In this document: in pieces, positions 16,578 through 25,278 of the stretch
How the letters are laid out: each line of letters opens with the position of its first letter
Numbering within the stretch: position 1 is the first letter of the stretch
Assembly: GCA_963775125.1 (NCBI GenBank)
Contig: CAVZHQ010000005.1
Location: 124,001 to 188,000 of the forward strand
DNA: 64,000 bases
Reading direction: 5' to 3'
From: JAHECQ01 sp963775125
Lineage (GTDB): Bacteria > Actinomycetota > Acidimicrobiia > Acidimicrobiales > SZUA-35
The notes under the pieces: model-generated
What the model was told of the DNA's origin: nothing
Databases searched by the model: none
The model's input: the letters and a program-made list of their open reading frames with translations, nothing else
Made by a program: the position numbers and the translations under genes

Positions 16578-17747
16578 TCAGCGGGCGAAGAAGACCCCGG
16601 GGCCGACCTGAGGGCCGTCAGGCTGGTCCTTGGTGAACAGATACTCGCCGAGGGTCCGGTAGTTCGGTTTGAACACGATGATGTGCTGGGTCGCGGTGTG
16701 GATGTCACGGAAGCATCGTGACAACTCGTTCGAGGTGAACACCGACCGGGACCCGGCCTGGTGGAAGACCAGGTCGACTGCTCTCGCGGCCTCGTGCACC
16801 GAGTGCACCATCGAGAGCTGAAGGTTGACCGTCGTATCGGCGCTCACCGGTCCCTCTGTCGCCTCGGCGTAGGCCCGTTCGATTGCGTCCCACACGAAGC
16901 ATCGACTGGCCCGCACGATCGCCTCGGCTTCGGCCAGCGCGATCTTGGCGCCGTCGCGCCCCATGAGCTGGGCCAGCAGGCCGTAGCCCTTGGCTTCGGT
17001 GGTGATAGCGGCCTCGATGGCCGAGCGGGCGATGCCGAGGGCGTGGGCGCTGTGCCCCATGAGCATGAAGATCGACCGGTACAGCGGACGTGGATGGTGT
17101 CGAGGTGCGGCATCGCGGTGATTGACCCGCTCGTCGGGAACGAAGACGTCGACGGCGACGAGATCATGGCTGCCGGTTCCCCGCATGCCCATCCCGTCCC
17201 ACGTGTCTTCGATGGTGATCTCGGCTTGTCGAAACAAGGCATTGCGCAGCTCGGGACCGTTGGCGCCTACGACGGGCGCGCCGTTGTCGATCACCATGCA
17301 GGTGCCGGTGATGAACGGAGAGTGGAGGCAGCCGCTGGTGAACTTCCAGCGGCCGCTGACGCGCCATCCGCCGTCGACCTGCGTGGCCTGCCCTCCCGGC
17401 GTCTGATTGCCGGCCAGGATCGGCCTTTCGTCCTCGGCCAGCAACTTCGCTGCGACCATCGGATCGAGGCCGGCCCAGCCGATACCGCTGTTGATCATGG
17501 CCAGCCAACCAGCCGAGCCGTTGATGCGCGAGAGCTCCTCGACCATGTCCATCCACGCGATGGGGTGCATCTCCAGCCCGCCCAAGCTGGCGGGTATGAG
17601 AGCGCTGAAGACGCCTGCGTCGTACAGCGCCGCGACCAGCCACGGGGGGAGCGTTCGCTCGGTCTCGAGCTGCTCAGCCTCGTCCCGAATGCGCGGTCCG
17701 AGCGCCCGGACCCGATCGATGACCGTGTCGCCGGAGCTCCTGGTCAA
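16578..17747 (-). CDS. Acyl-CoA dehydrogenase-like flavoprotein
   Basis: Acyl-CoA dehydrogenase superfamily, type-2 C-terminal domain, the branch that includes flavin-dependent hydroxylases such as HsaA. N-terminal helices are followed by FSALIPASLGGLEMHP, the beta-domain GGWRVSGRWKFTSGC and WDGMGMRGTGSHDLVAVDVFVP, and a C-terminal helical bundle (VFHQAGSRSVFTSNELSRCFRD). The first in-frame start consistent with the context is TTG 17747, which overlaps the stop of the upstream gene by 4 nt (TTGA), giving 389 aa. Substrate unknown. Confidence 0.8.
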   Translation of the reverse strand: MTRSSGDTVIDRVRALGPRIRDEAEQLETERTLPPWLVAALYDAGVFSALIPASLGGLEMHPIAWMDMVEELSRINGSAGWLAMINSGIGWAGLDPMVAAKLLAEDERPILAGNQTPGGQATQVDGGWRVSGRWKFTSGCLHSPFITGTCMVIDNGAPVVGANGPELRNALFRQAEITIEDTWDGMGMRGTGSHDLVAVDVFVPDERVNHRDAAPRHHPRPLYRSIFMLMGHSAHALGIARSAIEAAITTEAKGYGLLAQLMGRDGAKIALAEAEAIVRASRCFVWDAIERAYAEATEGPVSADTTVNLQLSMVHSVHEAARAVDLVFHQAGSRSVFTSNELSRCFRDIHTATQHIIVFKPNYRTLGEYLFTKDQPDGPQVGPGVFFAR

Positions 17748-18325
17748 ACGTTGCGACCCAGGAAGTTGAGCAACTTCGTCTGAGCGGTGGCGCCTACGGC
17801 GGGTTTGACGGCCGGGCCGAACATGCCGGGCATGCGAAGCACGGACTCGGGCAACTGCTTCCATGCCGCGTGGGAGAACTTGACCAGAGCAGGGTCGAGT
17901 CGCTCGTCGACCTTGGCGACGCGGGCGAAGTCCCACACGTGCACCGCCAATTCTGCCGCCATGAACCCGACGAGATCGTCGATGGGCATCGGCCCGAATT
18001 CGGGTCCGAACGGGTCATGGGCGACGGTCTGCAGCACACCGTTCTTGTCCAGTGCGGCCAAGGTCTCGTCGCGAAGCTTCTCCCACTGGCGGACCGGGTC
18101 GGCGCCGATCTTGGGTTCGCCCTTCGGGCCCTTGCCGGCGGTGGCGAAGCCCTTGATCATGGCCAAGTTGCCGAGCGAATGCCGGTACACGTCGGCGCCG
18201 GTCCAAGGGGCGAAGGGGCCCTTCTTGGCCAGGGCCTTCTCGATCGGTGTCTTGACCGTCGCCGTCTTCACGACGTGATCGAACGCATAGATGGCCTTGG
18301 TGTATACCCGGAGGTTCTCGCTCAT
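17744..18325 (-). CDS. TIGR03086/maleylpyruvate isomerase-like (DinB fold) protein
   Basis: A DinB/MDMPI-type four-helix protein (193 aa), a family often metal-dependent and linked to mycothiol in actinobacteria. The likely metal site is visible as His in VYRHSLGN (about 49) and the ExxxH motif in AAELAVHVWDFAR. It is coupled to the following flavoprotein gene by a 4-nt overlap, so both probably act in one pathway. ATG 18325 lies 6 nt after a TAAGTT -10 hexamer. Confidence 0.75.
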   Translation of the reverse strand: MSENLRVYTKAIYAFDHVVKTATVKTPIEKALAKKGPFAPWTGADVYRHSLGNLAMIKGFATAGKGPKGEPKIGADPVRQWEKLRDETLAALDKNGVLQTVAHDPFGPEFGPMPIDDLVGFMAAELAVHVWDFARVAKVDERLDPALVKFSHAAWKQLPESVLRMPGMFGPAVKPAVGATAQTKLLNFLGRNV

Positions 18326-18331
18326 GACGGG

Positions 18332-18337
18332 AACTTA
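18332..18337 (-). promoter_or_regulatory. -10 element of the DinB-fold/flavoprotein pair
   Basis: TAAGTT on the minus strand, 6 nt before ATG 18325. Leaderless pattern. Confidence 0.45.
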
Positions 18338-18375
18338 GTGGGTATCGAGCTGCTCGTGTGTCAAAACCTTGCATC

Positions 18376-18798
18376 TCAGAAGCCCATGCACAGCCACTCG
18401 GTCTGCGGCGTGTCGGGGGTGACGATCAGCAGCACGCGTTGGTCGCGTACCATCTCGTCCCGAAGTTCTTGCTCGGTCTGGCCTCCCTTGTCGTGCTTGT
18501 TGCGCAGAGCACGGAAGAACGGGAGGCCGGCGTCGACGTCGTCGCCGATCTCGACCGTGCCGTTGACCACGACGTAGCGAAAGCCGGTCGAGTCGTCGAT
18601 GACGAGTTGCACCCTGGCGTCGTTGCGGAAGAGCCGGTACTTGGCCCGGGTCTTGGTGGTCGAGATGTAGAAGCGACCTTCCTGCCAGAGAAACCAGTTG
18701 GGTGTCATCGAAGGTCGGCCGTCCTTGCGGACCCCGGCCACGATCACGTTGCGGGGCTCGGCGAGGAAGGCGTCAATGGCGGCAATCTTGTCAGTCAT
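18376..18798 (-). CDS. PPOX-class (F420/FMN-binding) protein
   Basis: Split-barrel pyridoxamine-phosphate-oxidase-like protein (140 aa) of the actinobacterial flavin/deazaflavin oxidoreductase group. Motifs: VRKDGRPSMTPNWFLW, GRFYISTTKTRAKYRLFRND, and RYVVVNGTVEIG. The lysine/arginine-rich KTRAKYRLFR segment is typical of F420 phosphate binding in FDOR-B proteins, so F420 is the likelier cofactor. This is inferred from motif type only. Confidence 0.85.
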   Translation of the reverse strand: MTDKIAAIDAFLAEPRNVIVAGVRKDGRPSMTPNWFLWQEGRFYISTTKTRAKYRLFRNDARVQLVIDDSTGFRYVVVNGTVEIGDDVDAGLPFFRALRNKHDKGGQTEQELRDEMVRDQRVLLIVTPDTPQTEWLCMGF

Positions 18799-18804
18799 GC
18801 ACGC

Positions 18805-18810
18805 AACCTA
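18805..18810 (-). promoter_or_regulatory. -10 element of the PPOX gene
   Basis: TAGGTT on the minus strand, 6 nt before ATG 18798. Leaderless pattern. Confidence 0.45.
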
Positions 18811-18826
18811 GTAGGCAACGGATCGC

Positions 18827-19582
18827 TCAGTCGTAGGTGCGGATTGCCCGGGTGGTGAGCGAGAGCATGAGCGCCCCCGTGATGACCAGCACGAGCGAGG
18901 CCCGCCCCAGGGCTGCTCCGTCGAACCCGTCGAGGATCAGCGAACGAGCACCTTCCATGATGTAGGTCACCGGGTTGAGGGTGGCTGCGATCTCCATGGG
19001 GCGGGTGAGCAGGTTGCGCGGAACGAAGCTGGGGGTGAGGAAGAGTAGCGGGAAGAAGATCATGCTGGCCGACTGTGTGGCGGCCGCACTGCGGCTCTTG
19101 AGAGCAATGAGCTGCATGAAGCCGCTGAAGATGGTGGCCCAGAGCGCCATCATCACGACGATGACGACGAAGCCGAGCACACCGGCCTCGACCCGGATGC
19201 CGAAGGGAAGAGCAACGAGGATGAGCACCGAGCTGATGACCAGACTCTTGACGAACTCGGCGAAGAGGCGGCCGAGGATGATGGCCGATCGTCCGATGGG
19301 GGCGGCTCGGAGCTTGTCGAAGTAGCCGCCCTCGATCTCCTCGACGAGGTAGAGGGCTGCACTGCCGAACGAGGCTGCCGTCAAGAGGGAGGCCGGTAGC
19401 TGGAAGGCTGCGTAGCTCTGCCCGTTGAGGAACGGGGTTCCCTCGGTCGGGAAGATCCGCGCCGCCTGCCCGACGTTCACCACCAGGAAGAACAGCGGGA
19501 TGAACACTGTGGGGAACAGCGAGTCCGGGGTTCGGAGCGCTTCGCGGAGCGCTCGCTGGCCGAGGATGAGTGCTTCGCGCAT
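18827..19582 (-). CDS. ABC-2 type transporter permease
   Basis: Six-TM ABC-2 membrane subunit (251 aa) of the DrrB/NodJ type, with the characteristic amphipathic start ALILGQRALREALRTPDSL and the conserved stretch LTPSFVPRNLLTRPMEI preceding NPVTYIMEGAR. Its ATG shares one base with the ATPase stop (TGATG), so the pair forms one exporter, probably for a lipid or small hydrophobic compound. Substrate unknown. Confidence 0.9.
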   Translation of the reverse strand: MREALILGQRALREALRTPDSLFPTVFIPLFFLVVNVGQAARIFPTEGTPFLNGQSYAAFQLPASLLTAASFGSAALYLVEEIEGGYFDKLRAAPIGRSAIILGRLFAEFVKSLVISSVLILVALPFGIRVEAGVLGFVVIVVMMALWATIFSGFMQLIALKSRSAAATQSASMIFFPLLFLTPSFVPRNLLTRPMEIAATLNPVTYIMEGARSLILDGFDGAALGRASLVLVITGALMLSLTTRAIRTYD

Positions 19583-20376
19583 CAGATCTCCTTCACTTCG
19601 CCGGCCGCCCGTTCGCGGGAGCGGCCGGTTGCTTCGAGGAACACATCGTCGAGGCTGGGGTCGGCCGTCAGGCCGAGGCGGTCACGCAGATCTTGCTTCA
19701 AACCCGCAGGGGTCCCCTCCCGAACGATGCGGCCGTTGTCGATGATGGCCAGCCGGTTGCAGAGCTGGTCGGCTTCCTCGAGGTACTGGGTCGTGAGGAA
19801 GATGGTGGTTCCCTGCTCGTTGATCCGTCGGACTTCGTCCCACACGGTGAGGCGGCTGGCGGGGTCGAGGCCGGTGGTCGGCTCGTCGAGGAACAGGACC
19901 TCGGGCCGATGCACCAGGGCCGAGGCGAGATCGAGCCGTCGCTTCATGCCTCCGGAGTAGCCCTTGATCGACCGGTCGGCCGCGTCGTTCAGCTCGACCA
20001 GGTCGAGGAGTTCGTTGGTGCGCTTCGCAGCATCGGCCCCGCCCAGACCGAACAGCCGACCCTGCAGGGTCAGGAGTTCGCGCCCGGTCTGTCGTGGGTC
20101 GAGCCCGGCCTCTTGCAGGGCGACGCCGATCTTGCGCCGAACACCGTTGGGGTTGGCACTCACGTCGATGCCGGCTACCTCTGCGGTCCCCTCGGTGATG
20201 GTCATGAGCGTGGTGAGCATCCGCACGGTGGTCGACTTGCCGGCGCCATTGGGGCCGAGGAAGCCGAACACCTCGCCGGGCGCAATGTCGAGGTCGACGC
20301 CTCGCACCGCTTCGACCGTGCCATCTCGGCCGGTGTAGGTCTTCTTCAGATTTCGGGTCACTACTGCGCTGCTCAT
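19582..20376 (-). CDS. ABC transporter ATP-binding protein (DrrA-like)
   Basis: ATPase subunit (264 aa) with Walker A GPNGAGKST, Q-loop ALQEAGLD, signature YSGGMKRRLDLA, Walker B VLFLDEPTTGLDP and the H-loop TTQYLEEADQL. The sequence is of the daunorubicin-resistance (DrrA) type, which exports drugs or lipids. It is encoded upstream of its permease with a 1-nt overlap. Confidence 0.93.
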   Translation of the reverse strand: MSSAVVTRNLKKTYTGRDGTVEAVRGVDLDIAPGEVFGFLGPNGAGKSTTVRMLTTLMTITEGTAEVAGIDVSANPNGVRRKIGVALQEAGLDPRQTGRELLTLQGRLFGLGGADAAKRTNELLDLVELNDAADRSIKGYSGGMKRRLDLASALVHRPEVLFLDEPTTGLDPASRLTVWDEVRRINEQGTTIFLTTQYLEEADQLCNRLAIIDNGRIVREGTPAGLKQDLRDRLGLTADPSLDDVFLEATGRSRERAAGEVKEI

Positions 20377-20488
20377 CGAGCGGCGAGCCTATCGGTGACC
20401 GTCGATGCGGTCGACGCCTTTTGACGTCGCTAAGGTCTCGCTCGGCAGGCGTCTCGCCCGCCGAGCTGCGCCCTCGGGAGGACAAGCC

Positions 20489-21640
20489 ATGCGTGTCGGA
20501 ATGACGTTCTTCTGTCAGAACGCCGAAGACTGGGATCGTTACGAAGCCGAAGAGCGGGGTGAGTCCGTTTCCGCATCGCCTGCGGTCTCGGATCGTCAGA
20601 TCTTCCACGAAGACGTCGCCCTCGCACGAGAGGCCGATGCGCTCGGCTTCGACACGGTGTGGACGATCGAGCACCACTTCACCCCGTACACGATGGTCAC
20701 CAACCCCCTACAGTTGCTGACCTACCTGGCCGGGGTCACCGAGAACGTCGACCTCGGCACCATGGTCGTCGTGCTCCCCTGGCACAACCCGGTCCGTATC
20801 GCCGAAGACGTGAACATGCTCGACGCCCTTCTCGGCGACCGCCGGGTGGTGCTCGGTGTCGGTCGCGGCCTCGGCCGCCGCGAGTTCAAGGGACTGAACA
20901 TCGATCAGAACGACGCGCGAGGTCTCTTCGACGAGAACTTGGAGATCCTCACGCGGTTGCTGCGCGACGGAGAGATCGACCATTTCGATGGCGAGCACTA
21001 CCAGATCGACCAGCTTCGGCTCCGCCCGCAGCCAGACGCAGACCTCACCGACAACCTGTACTGCGCAGCCGGTTCGCCCGAGACCATGGAGATCATCGCC
21101 AAGCTGGGCGTCAAGCCCATGGTGATTCCCAACACCGATCTCGAGACGTCGCTGGCCGGCCTGCGCCGCTACGCCGATGTGCGGGCCGAGTCCGGCTTCG
21201 GCCCCGTCGACACCCGTCTTGCGTTGTGGACCTACGTTGCGCCCACCGTGGAAGAGGCGCGGGGACCCGCCGAGCAGTACATGGCGGGATACGCCGAGAC
21301 TGCACTTCGGCACTACGAAATGCTGGGCGACCATCTGGCCAACCTCAAAGGGTACGAGGCGTACGGGGAGCGGTCGGCCATTCTCCGCGCCCGACCCGAT
21401 CTGTTCGCGCGGGGGTTCGTCGGTGGCCATCCGTGGGGCACGCCGGACATGGTGATCGAACGGGTCAAAGAGCTGGCCGAGACCTTCGGTACGTCGGAGA
21501 TCACGTTCGTGTTCCGCTATGGCGGCATGCCGATCGAGATGGCCCGCAAGAGCATGGAGTTGTTCGCGAAGGAAGTGCTGCCGGTCATCAAGACCTTCCA
21601 GCCGGCGCCGCTCACCGGCTCGGCCCAACCCGTCGGGTAG
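20489..21640 (+). CDS. LLM-class flavin-dependent oxidoreductase
   Basis: Luciferase-like monooxygenase (383 aa) with a TIM barrel using FMN or F420. Motifs: VGMTFFCQN, DTVWTIEHHFTPYTM, LGTMVVVLPWHNPVRIAEDV, RVVLGVGRGLGRREF, and a C-terminal GTPDMVIERVKEL. ATG 20489 follows GGGAGGA with good spacing. The open frame extends upstream without homology. It sits alone, divergent from the ABC exporter, and its substrate is not predictable. Confidence 0.9.
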   Translation: MRVGMTFFCQNAEDWDRYEAEERGESVSASPAVSDRQIFHEDVALAREADALGFDTVWTIEHHFTPYTMVTNPLQLLTYLAGVTENVDLGTMVVVLPWHNPVRIAEDVNMLDALLGDRRVVLGVGRGLGRREFKGLNIDQNDARGLFDENLEILTRLLRDGEIDHFDGEHYQIDQLRLRPQPDADLTDNLYCAAGSPETMEIIAKLGVKPMVIPNTDLETSLAGLRRYADVRAESGFGPVDTRLALWTYVAPTVEEARGPAEQYMAGYAETALRHYEMLGDHLANLKGYEAYGERSAILRARPDLFARGFVGGHPWGTPDMVIERVKELAETFGTSEITFVFRYGGMPIEMARKSMELFAKEVLPVIKTFQPAPLTGSAQPVG

Positions 21641-21648
21641 GCAGCAAC

Positions 21649-21654
21649 TACGCT
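21649..21654 (+). promoter_or_regulatory. -10 element of the PLP-enzyme gene
   Basis: TACGCT, 6 nt before ATG 21661, with no ribosome binding site. It suggests the gene has its own leaderless promoter although it follows the LLM gene closely. Confidence 0.4.
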
Positions 21655-21660
21655 CGGTCG

Positions 21661-22671
21661 ATGGCCTTCCCCGCAACCATCGACCAGCTCCCGACGCCCG
21701 CGCTCGTGGTCGAGCGCTCGGTGTTCGATCGCAACGTTGCCGCCATGAGCGCAGCCCGCCCGGGCGGTCGGTTGCGGCCCCACATCAAGGCGTTCAAATC
21801 GACTGCACTCGCGCGTGAGCTGCAAGCAGCCGGGCACGACCGCTTCTGCACGGCCACCATTGCCGAGATCGAAGGCATGGTGGCGGCCGGCGTGGGCGCC
21901 GATCTGCTGCTGGCCAATGAGACACTGGACTACCGTCGGCTCGGCGTTCTGGTGGAGCAAGGGGCCGACATCACCGCCGCGGTCGACTCCGACGAGATTC
22001 TCGCAGCTGTCGTTGCCGGCGGTGTCCGCCGTGTCCTCATCGATGTCGAGGTCGGTCTGCCTCGATGCGGCTGTGACCCCGCAGACGCCGGTCGTCTGGC
22101 CGACAAGGCGCGCGCTGCGGGTCTCGACGTTCGAGGAGTCATGGGCTACGAGGGTCACTTGATGATGGTTCCTTCGGCCGATAGGCGTCGGGCCAAGGTC
22201 GAGGCGGCGATGGAACTGCTGCTGGCCGCGCACCAGGACGTCGGGGGCGACATCGTCTCGGGCGGAGGCACCGGGACCTACGCAGTCAACGAGTGGGTCA
22301 ATGAGATCCAGGCCGGCTCCTACTGCCTGATGGACACGCAGTACGCCACCCTCGAAATCCCGTTCGAGATCGCCCTGTCGGTCCTGGCCGATGTGGTGTC
22401 CGTCAGCCCGAAGGGTTGGGCCGTGACCAACGCCGGGCTCAAGGCCTTCGGCATGGATCACGGCAATCCGACGTGGCCCGACGGCGAGCTGCGGTTCTGT
22501 TCCGACGAACACTCGACGCTGTCGACCGACGTCACGGTGCTGCGGGTCGGCGACCAGGTTCGCTTGCTGCCCGCCCACGTCGACCCCACCATCGCCAAGC
22601 ACGAGCGGATGTGGGTCGTCGACGGCGAGTACGTCATCGATCAGTGGCCCGTCGACCTCCGTCACTGGTAA
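21661..22671 (+). CDS. D-threonine aldolase/D-serine dehydratase-like PLP enzyme
   Basis: Fold-type III PLP enzyme (336 aa) with an alanine-racemase-like N-terminal barrel and a DSD-type C-terminal domain. The Schiff-base lysine is Lys43 in RPHIKAFKS. Other motifs: DVEVGLPRCGCDP, GYEGHLMM, VSGGGTGTY and EIQAGSYCLMD. The C-terminal metal motif is LPAHVDPTIAKHE: His306 aligns with the zinc His, but the partner two residues on is Asp308 where D-serine dehydratases and D-threonine aldolases have Cys. A changed metal or substrate is possible. It may act on D-3-hydroxy amino acids. Confidence 0.85.
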   Translation: MAFPATIDQLPTPALVVERSVFDRNVAAMSAARPGGRLRPHIKAFKSTALARELQAAGHDRFCTATIAEIEGMVAAGVGADLLLANETLDYRRLGVLVEQGADITAAVDSDEILAAVVAGGVRRVLIDVEVGLPRCGCDPADAGRLADKARAAGLDVRGVMGYEGHLMMVPSADRRRAKVEAAMELLLAAHQDVGGDIVSGGGTGTYAVNEWVNEIQAGSYCLMDTQYATLEIPFEIALSVLADVVSVSPKGWAVTNAGLKAFGMDHGNPTWPDGELRFCSDEHSTLSTDVTVLRVGDQVRLLPAHVDPTIAKHERMWVVDGEYVIDQWPVDLRHW

Positions 22672-22693
22672 CGAACCGACCCTCCGTCATTCC

Positions 22694-22743
22694 GCATCGG
22701 GAGTGCCCAGGTGCCGAAAACGGTACCCAGGCACTCCCGATCC
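22694..22743. repeat. Palindromic element, family A, copy 2
   Basis: Inverted repeat in the convergent gap between the PLP enzyme and the helicase. Arms ATCGGGAGTGCC and GGCACTCCCGAT pair perfectly over 12 bp, and an inner GGTGCCG / CGGTACC stem flanks an AAAA loop. Its reverse complement closely matches the element at 1725-1774. Confidence 0.85.
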
Positions 22744-22758
22744 GGCATGGAGGAGGGG

Positions 22759-24858
22759 TCAGTCCCAGAGGGAGAAGAGCATGGCGTCGACCTCGTCGGC
22801 GACGCCTACCGACGCGAGCGGGTCGGTGAGGTCGACCACGGCGTTGTCGACGCCGCCGGTGTGACCTTGGTCGAACAGCGGGCGGACCGGCTCGAGGAAG
22901 CGGCTGAGTTGGGCGTAGACGTGGCGGTCGTCGAGGCCCTGTCGATGCACATGGAAACGCAAGGGGAAGCTGACCGTCAGCTCGTCTCGGGCGCGGGTGA
23001 GAGCCACGTACAGCAGGCGCAGTTCTTCGGCCAGGCCCGCCTTGTCGCCGATGGCCATGTCGGACGGAAGGTTGCCGTCGGCGGCGTGGATGACGTGCAC
23101 GCTCTTCCACTCCATGCCCTTGGCCGAATGGATGGTGCTGAGGGTCAACCAGTCGTCGTCGAGGTGCGGAGGGCCGGCCTGATCGCTGGTCTTGGAGGGT
23201 GGGTCGAGGGTGAGCTCGGTGAGGAAGCGGTCTCGTGATTTGTAGGCCGACGCGGTCGAGGCCAGGTGGTCGAGATCGGCCAGGCGGGGTGCCGGGTTGT
23301 CGTACTTTGCCGGGAACACCAGTTGGCAGAAGGGCTTCAGCCGATCGATCTCTTCGGCCGGCCGCAGGTTGGTGGAGAGGCAGCCTTCGAAGGCAGCTCG
23401 GAGCTCGGTCGCCTGAGCGGTGGCCGCGCTCGGCAACTTGATCTCACTTCGCAGGAACCTCGTGAGGGCGTTTGCGTGCGGCTCGCCGTCGGCATTCGCC
23501 GACGAATGGGGGTTGTCGCCGAAGCCGAGCTCGTCGTTGAGCCGACGCAGGGTGGCCGGCCCGACGCCGTCCAGCGTCGCCAACACGCGATGCCAGGCCA
23601 ACACGTCGGCCGGGTTCTCGAGCACGCGGAGGAGGGCCAGCAGGTCCTTGACGTGTCCTGCCTCGAGGTACTTGAGGCCCCCGAACTTGACGAAGGGAAT
23701 ATCCCGGCGGGCCAGCTCGAGCTCGAGCCCATCGGAGTGGTGCCCCGCACGAAACAGCACCGCCTGTTCTCGAAGATCCATGCCGCGCTCCCGAGCGTCG
23801 AGGATGGATTCGGCGACGAAGCGGCTCTGGTCGGCCTCGTCGGCTGCGGTGACGAGCCGGGGTCGGATGCCGTCGGTGCGAGTGGACCAGAGTTCCTTGG
23901 CGAAGTGGGTGACTTCGCCGAAGCTGGGCCCCGCGGCTTGGGCGAGTACCGCATTCGCAACGGTCAGGATGGGGGTGGTGGAGCGGTAGTTCTGCTCCAG
24001 GGTGATGGTCTGGGCGCCGGGAAAGTGCCGGGAGAACGCCCACATGTTCTCGACCGAAGCCGACCGGAACCCGTAGATGGCTTGGGCGTCGTCTCCGACC
24101 GCACAGACTTCGGTGGGGCGGGAGTCGTCGGTCGGGCGAGTCATGCCCCGGATGATGTCGGCCTGGATCGGGTTGGTGTCCTGGTACTCGTCGATGAGGA
24201 TGTGGTCGAAAAGGTCACGCATCGAGCCCCCGACCGGGCTGGCGGTGAGTCCTCTCCAGAAGAGCAGCAGGTCGTCGTAGTCCAGGACCTGTTGCGTGCG
24301 TTTGGTCGTGGTGTACGCGGTGAACAGGGTGCGGAGCTCTTGGGCGTGGTCGGCGCACCAGGGGTAGTCGTTTTCGAGTACGGCGTCGAGCTTCTGCTGG
24401 CTGTTGACCATGCGGCTGTACACCGCGGCCACGGTTTCCTTGCGGGGGAACCGCTTGCCCCGTTCGGCGAAACCCTCGGCGGTGCGCACGATGCCGAAGA
24501 GGTCGGTGCTGTCGCCCTGGTCGAGCACGGTGAACGACGGCGACAGGCCGGCGGCCCCGCCGTACTGGCGGAGAAGCCGGTTGGCAATGGCATGGAAGGT
24601 GCCACCCCAGACCTGGGCCGCCGCCCGACTGGCCGACGCGGACGACACCCGGCTCAGCATTTCCTCCGCTGCCCGTCGGGTGAAGGTGAGCAGAAGGATC
24701 CGGTTGGGGTCTGCCCCCTCGGCGACCAGGTGACTGACCCGAGCGGCGAGCGTCTTGGTCTTGCCGGTTCCGGCTCCGGCCACGATGAGCAACGGTGCAC
24801 CCCGGTGGATTGCCGCCTCCCGTTGCTGCGGATTGAGCTGAGCGAGGTGATCGAACAT
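22759..24858 (-). CDS. UvrD/Rep-type superfamily I DNA helicase
   Basis: 3'-5' ATP-dependent DNA helicase (699 aa). All SF1A motifs are visible: Q-motif LNPQQREAA, Walker A VAGAGTGKTKTLAARV, TFTRRAAEEML, Walker B ILIDEYQDTNPIQ, VGDDAQAIYGFRSA, LEQNYRSTTPIL, TIHSAKGMEWKSVHVI and LRLLYVALTRARDEL. It is of the UvrD/PcrA size class without a fused nuclease domain. ATG 24858 lies 8 nt after a TATGCT -10 hexamer. It probably acts in repair or replication restart. Confidence 0.92.
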   Translation of the reverse strand: MFDHLAQLNPQQREAAIHRGAPLLIVAGAGTGKTKTLAARVSHLVAEGADPNRILLLTFTRRAAEEMLSRVSSASASRAAAQVWGGTFHAIANRLLRQYGGAAGLSPSFTVLDQGDSTDLFGIVRTAEGFAERGKRFPRKETVAAVYSRMVNSQQKLDAVLENDYPWCADHAQELRTLFTAYTTTKRTQQVLDYDDLLLFWRGLTASPVGGSMRDLFDHILIDEYQDTNPIQADIIRGMTRPTDDSRPTEVCAVGDDAQAIYGFRSASVENMWAFSRHFPGAQTITLEQNYRSTTPILTVANAVLAQAAGPSFGEVTHFAKELWSTRTDGIRPRLVTAADEADQSRFVAESILDARERGMDLREQAVLFRAGHHSDGLELELARRDIPFVKFGGLKYLEAGHVKDLLALLRVLENPADVLAWHRVLATLDGVGPATLRRLNDELGFGDNPHSSANADGEPHANALTRFLRSEIKLPSAATAQATELRAAFEGCLSTNLRPAEEIDRLKPFCQLVFPAKYDNPAPRLADLDHLASTASAYKSRDRFLTELTLDPPSKTSDQAGPPHLDDDWLTLSTIHSAKGMEWKSVHVIHAADGNLPSDMAIGDKAGLAEELRLLYVALTRARDELTVSFPLRFHVHRQGLDDRHVYAQLSRFLEPVRPLFDQGHTGGVDNAVVDLTDPLASVGVADEVDAMLFSLWD

Positions 24859-24866
24859 GCGTTCTC

Positions 24867-24872
24867 AGCATA
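24867..24872 (-). promoter_or_regulatory. -10 element of the helicase gene
   Basis: TATGCT on the minus strand, 8 nt before ATG 24858. Confidence 0.35.
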
Positions 24873-24949
24873 GTCAATCAGCCTCGGGAGAGCGTGGATC
24901 GAATGAGGTTGCGTGTCGTGCCGGGCAGGTCGTGCCGAGTCAGGCCGAG

Positions 24950-25177
24950 TCAGTTCGGCGGGGGCTCGGGAAGCCGGAGCGTGGTGCCGGGGTGGGCGAG
25001 TGGTTGGGTGGAGGCCAGTGCAGCGCGGTTGAGGCGGACGAGTTCGGTCCAGTACGACCCGACGGCAGAGGTCTTCTGGGTGATGGTGTCCGAGGCATGG
25101 TTCCTTCCGGCGACTGTTTGTTGGGCGATCGACCAGAGGGTGTCGCCCGGCTGAACTACGTAAGGATGGAGGATCAT
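24950..25177 (-). CDS. LysM-domain protein
   Basis: A 75-residue protein that is essentially one LysM module: HPYVVQPGDTLWSIAQQT, then ELVRLNRAAL and HPGTTLRLPEPPPN. LysM binds N-acetylglucosamine chains of peptidoglycan, but no signal peptide is visible. ATG 25177 is chosen because a promoter with TTGACA, a 17-bp spacer and TTTACT ends 6 nt before it. An in-frame TTG at 25219 lies inside that promoter. Confidence 0.8.
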   Translation of the reverse strand: MILHPYVVQPGDTLWSIAQQTVAGRNHASDTITQKTSAVGSYWTELVRLNRAALASTQPLAHPGTTLRLPEPPPN

Positions 25178-25183
25178 TCGATC

Positions 25184-25212
25184 AGTAAATAGACGTAAAA
25201 AGAAGATGTCAA
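25184..25212 (-). promoter_or_regulatory. Promoter of the LysM gene
   Basis: On the minus strand TTGACA (25212-25207), 17 bp, TTTACT (25189-25184), then 6 nt to the ATG. The region is conspicuously AT-rich for this window. Confidence 0.55.
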
Positions 25213-25278
25213 GAGTCAATTAGATGAAATGGATGCCGGAGAAATTCAAGCCGATGCTCGAACCGTCGATGGGAAGCG

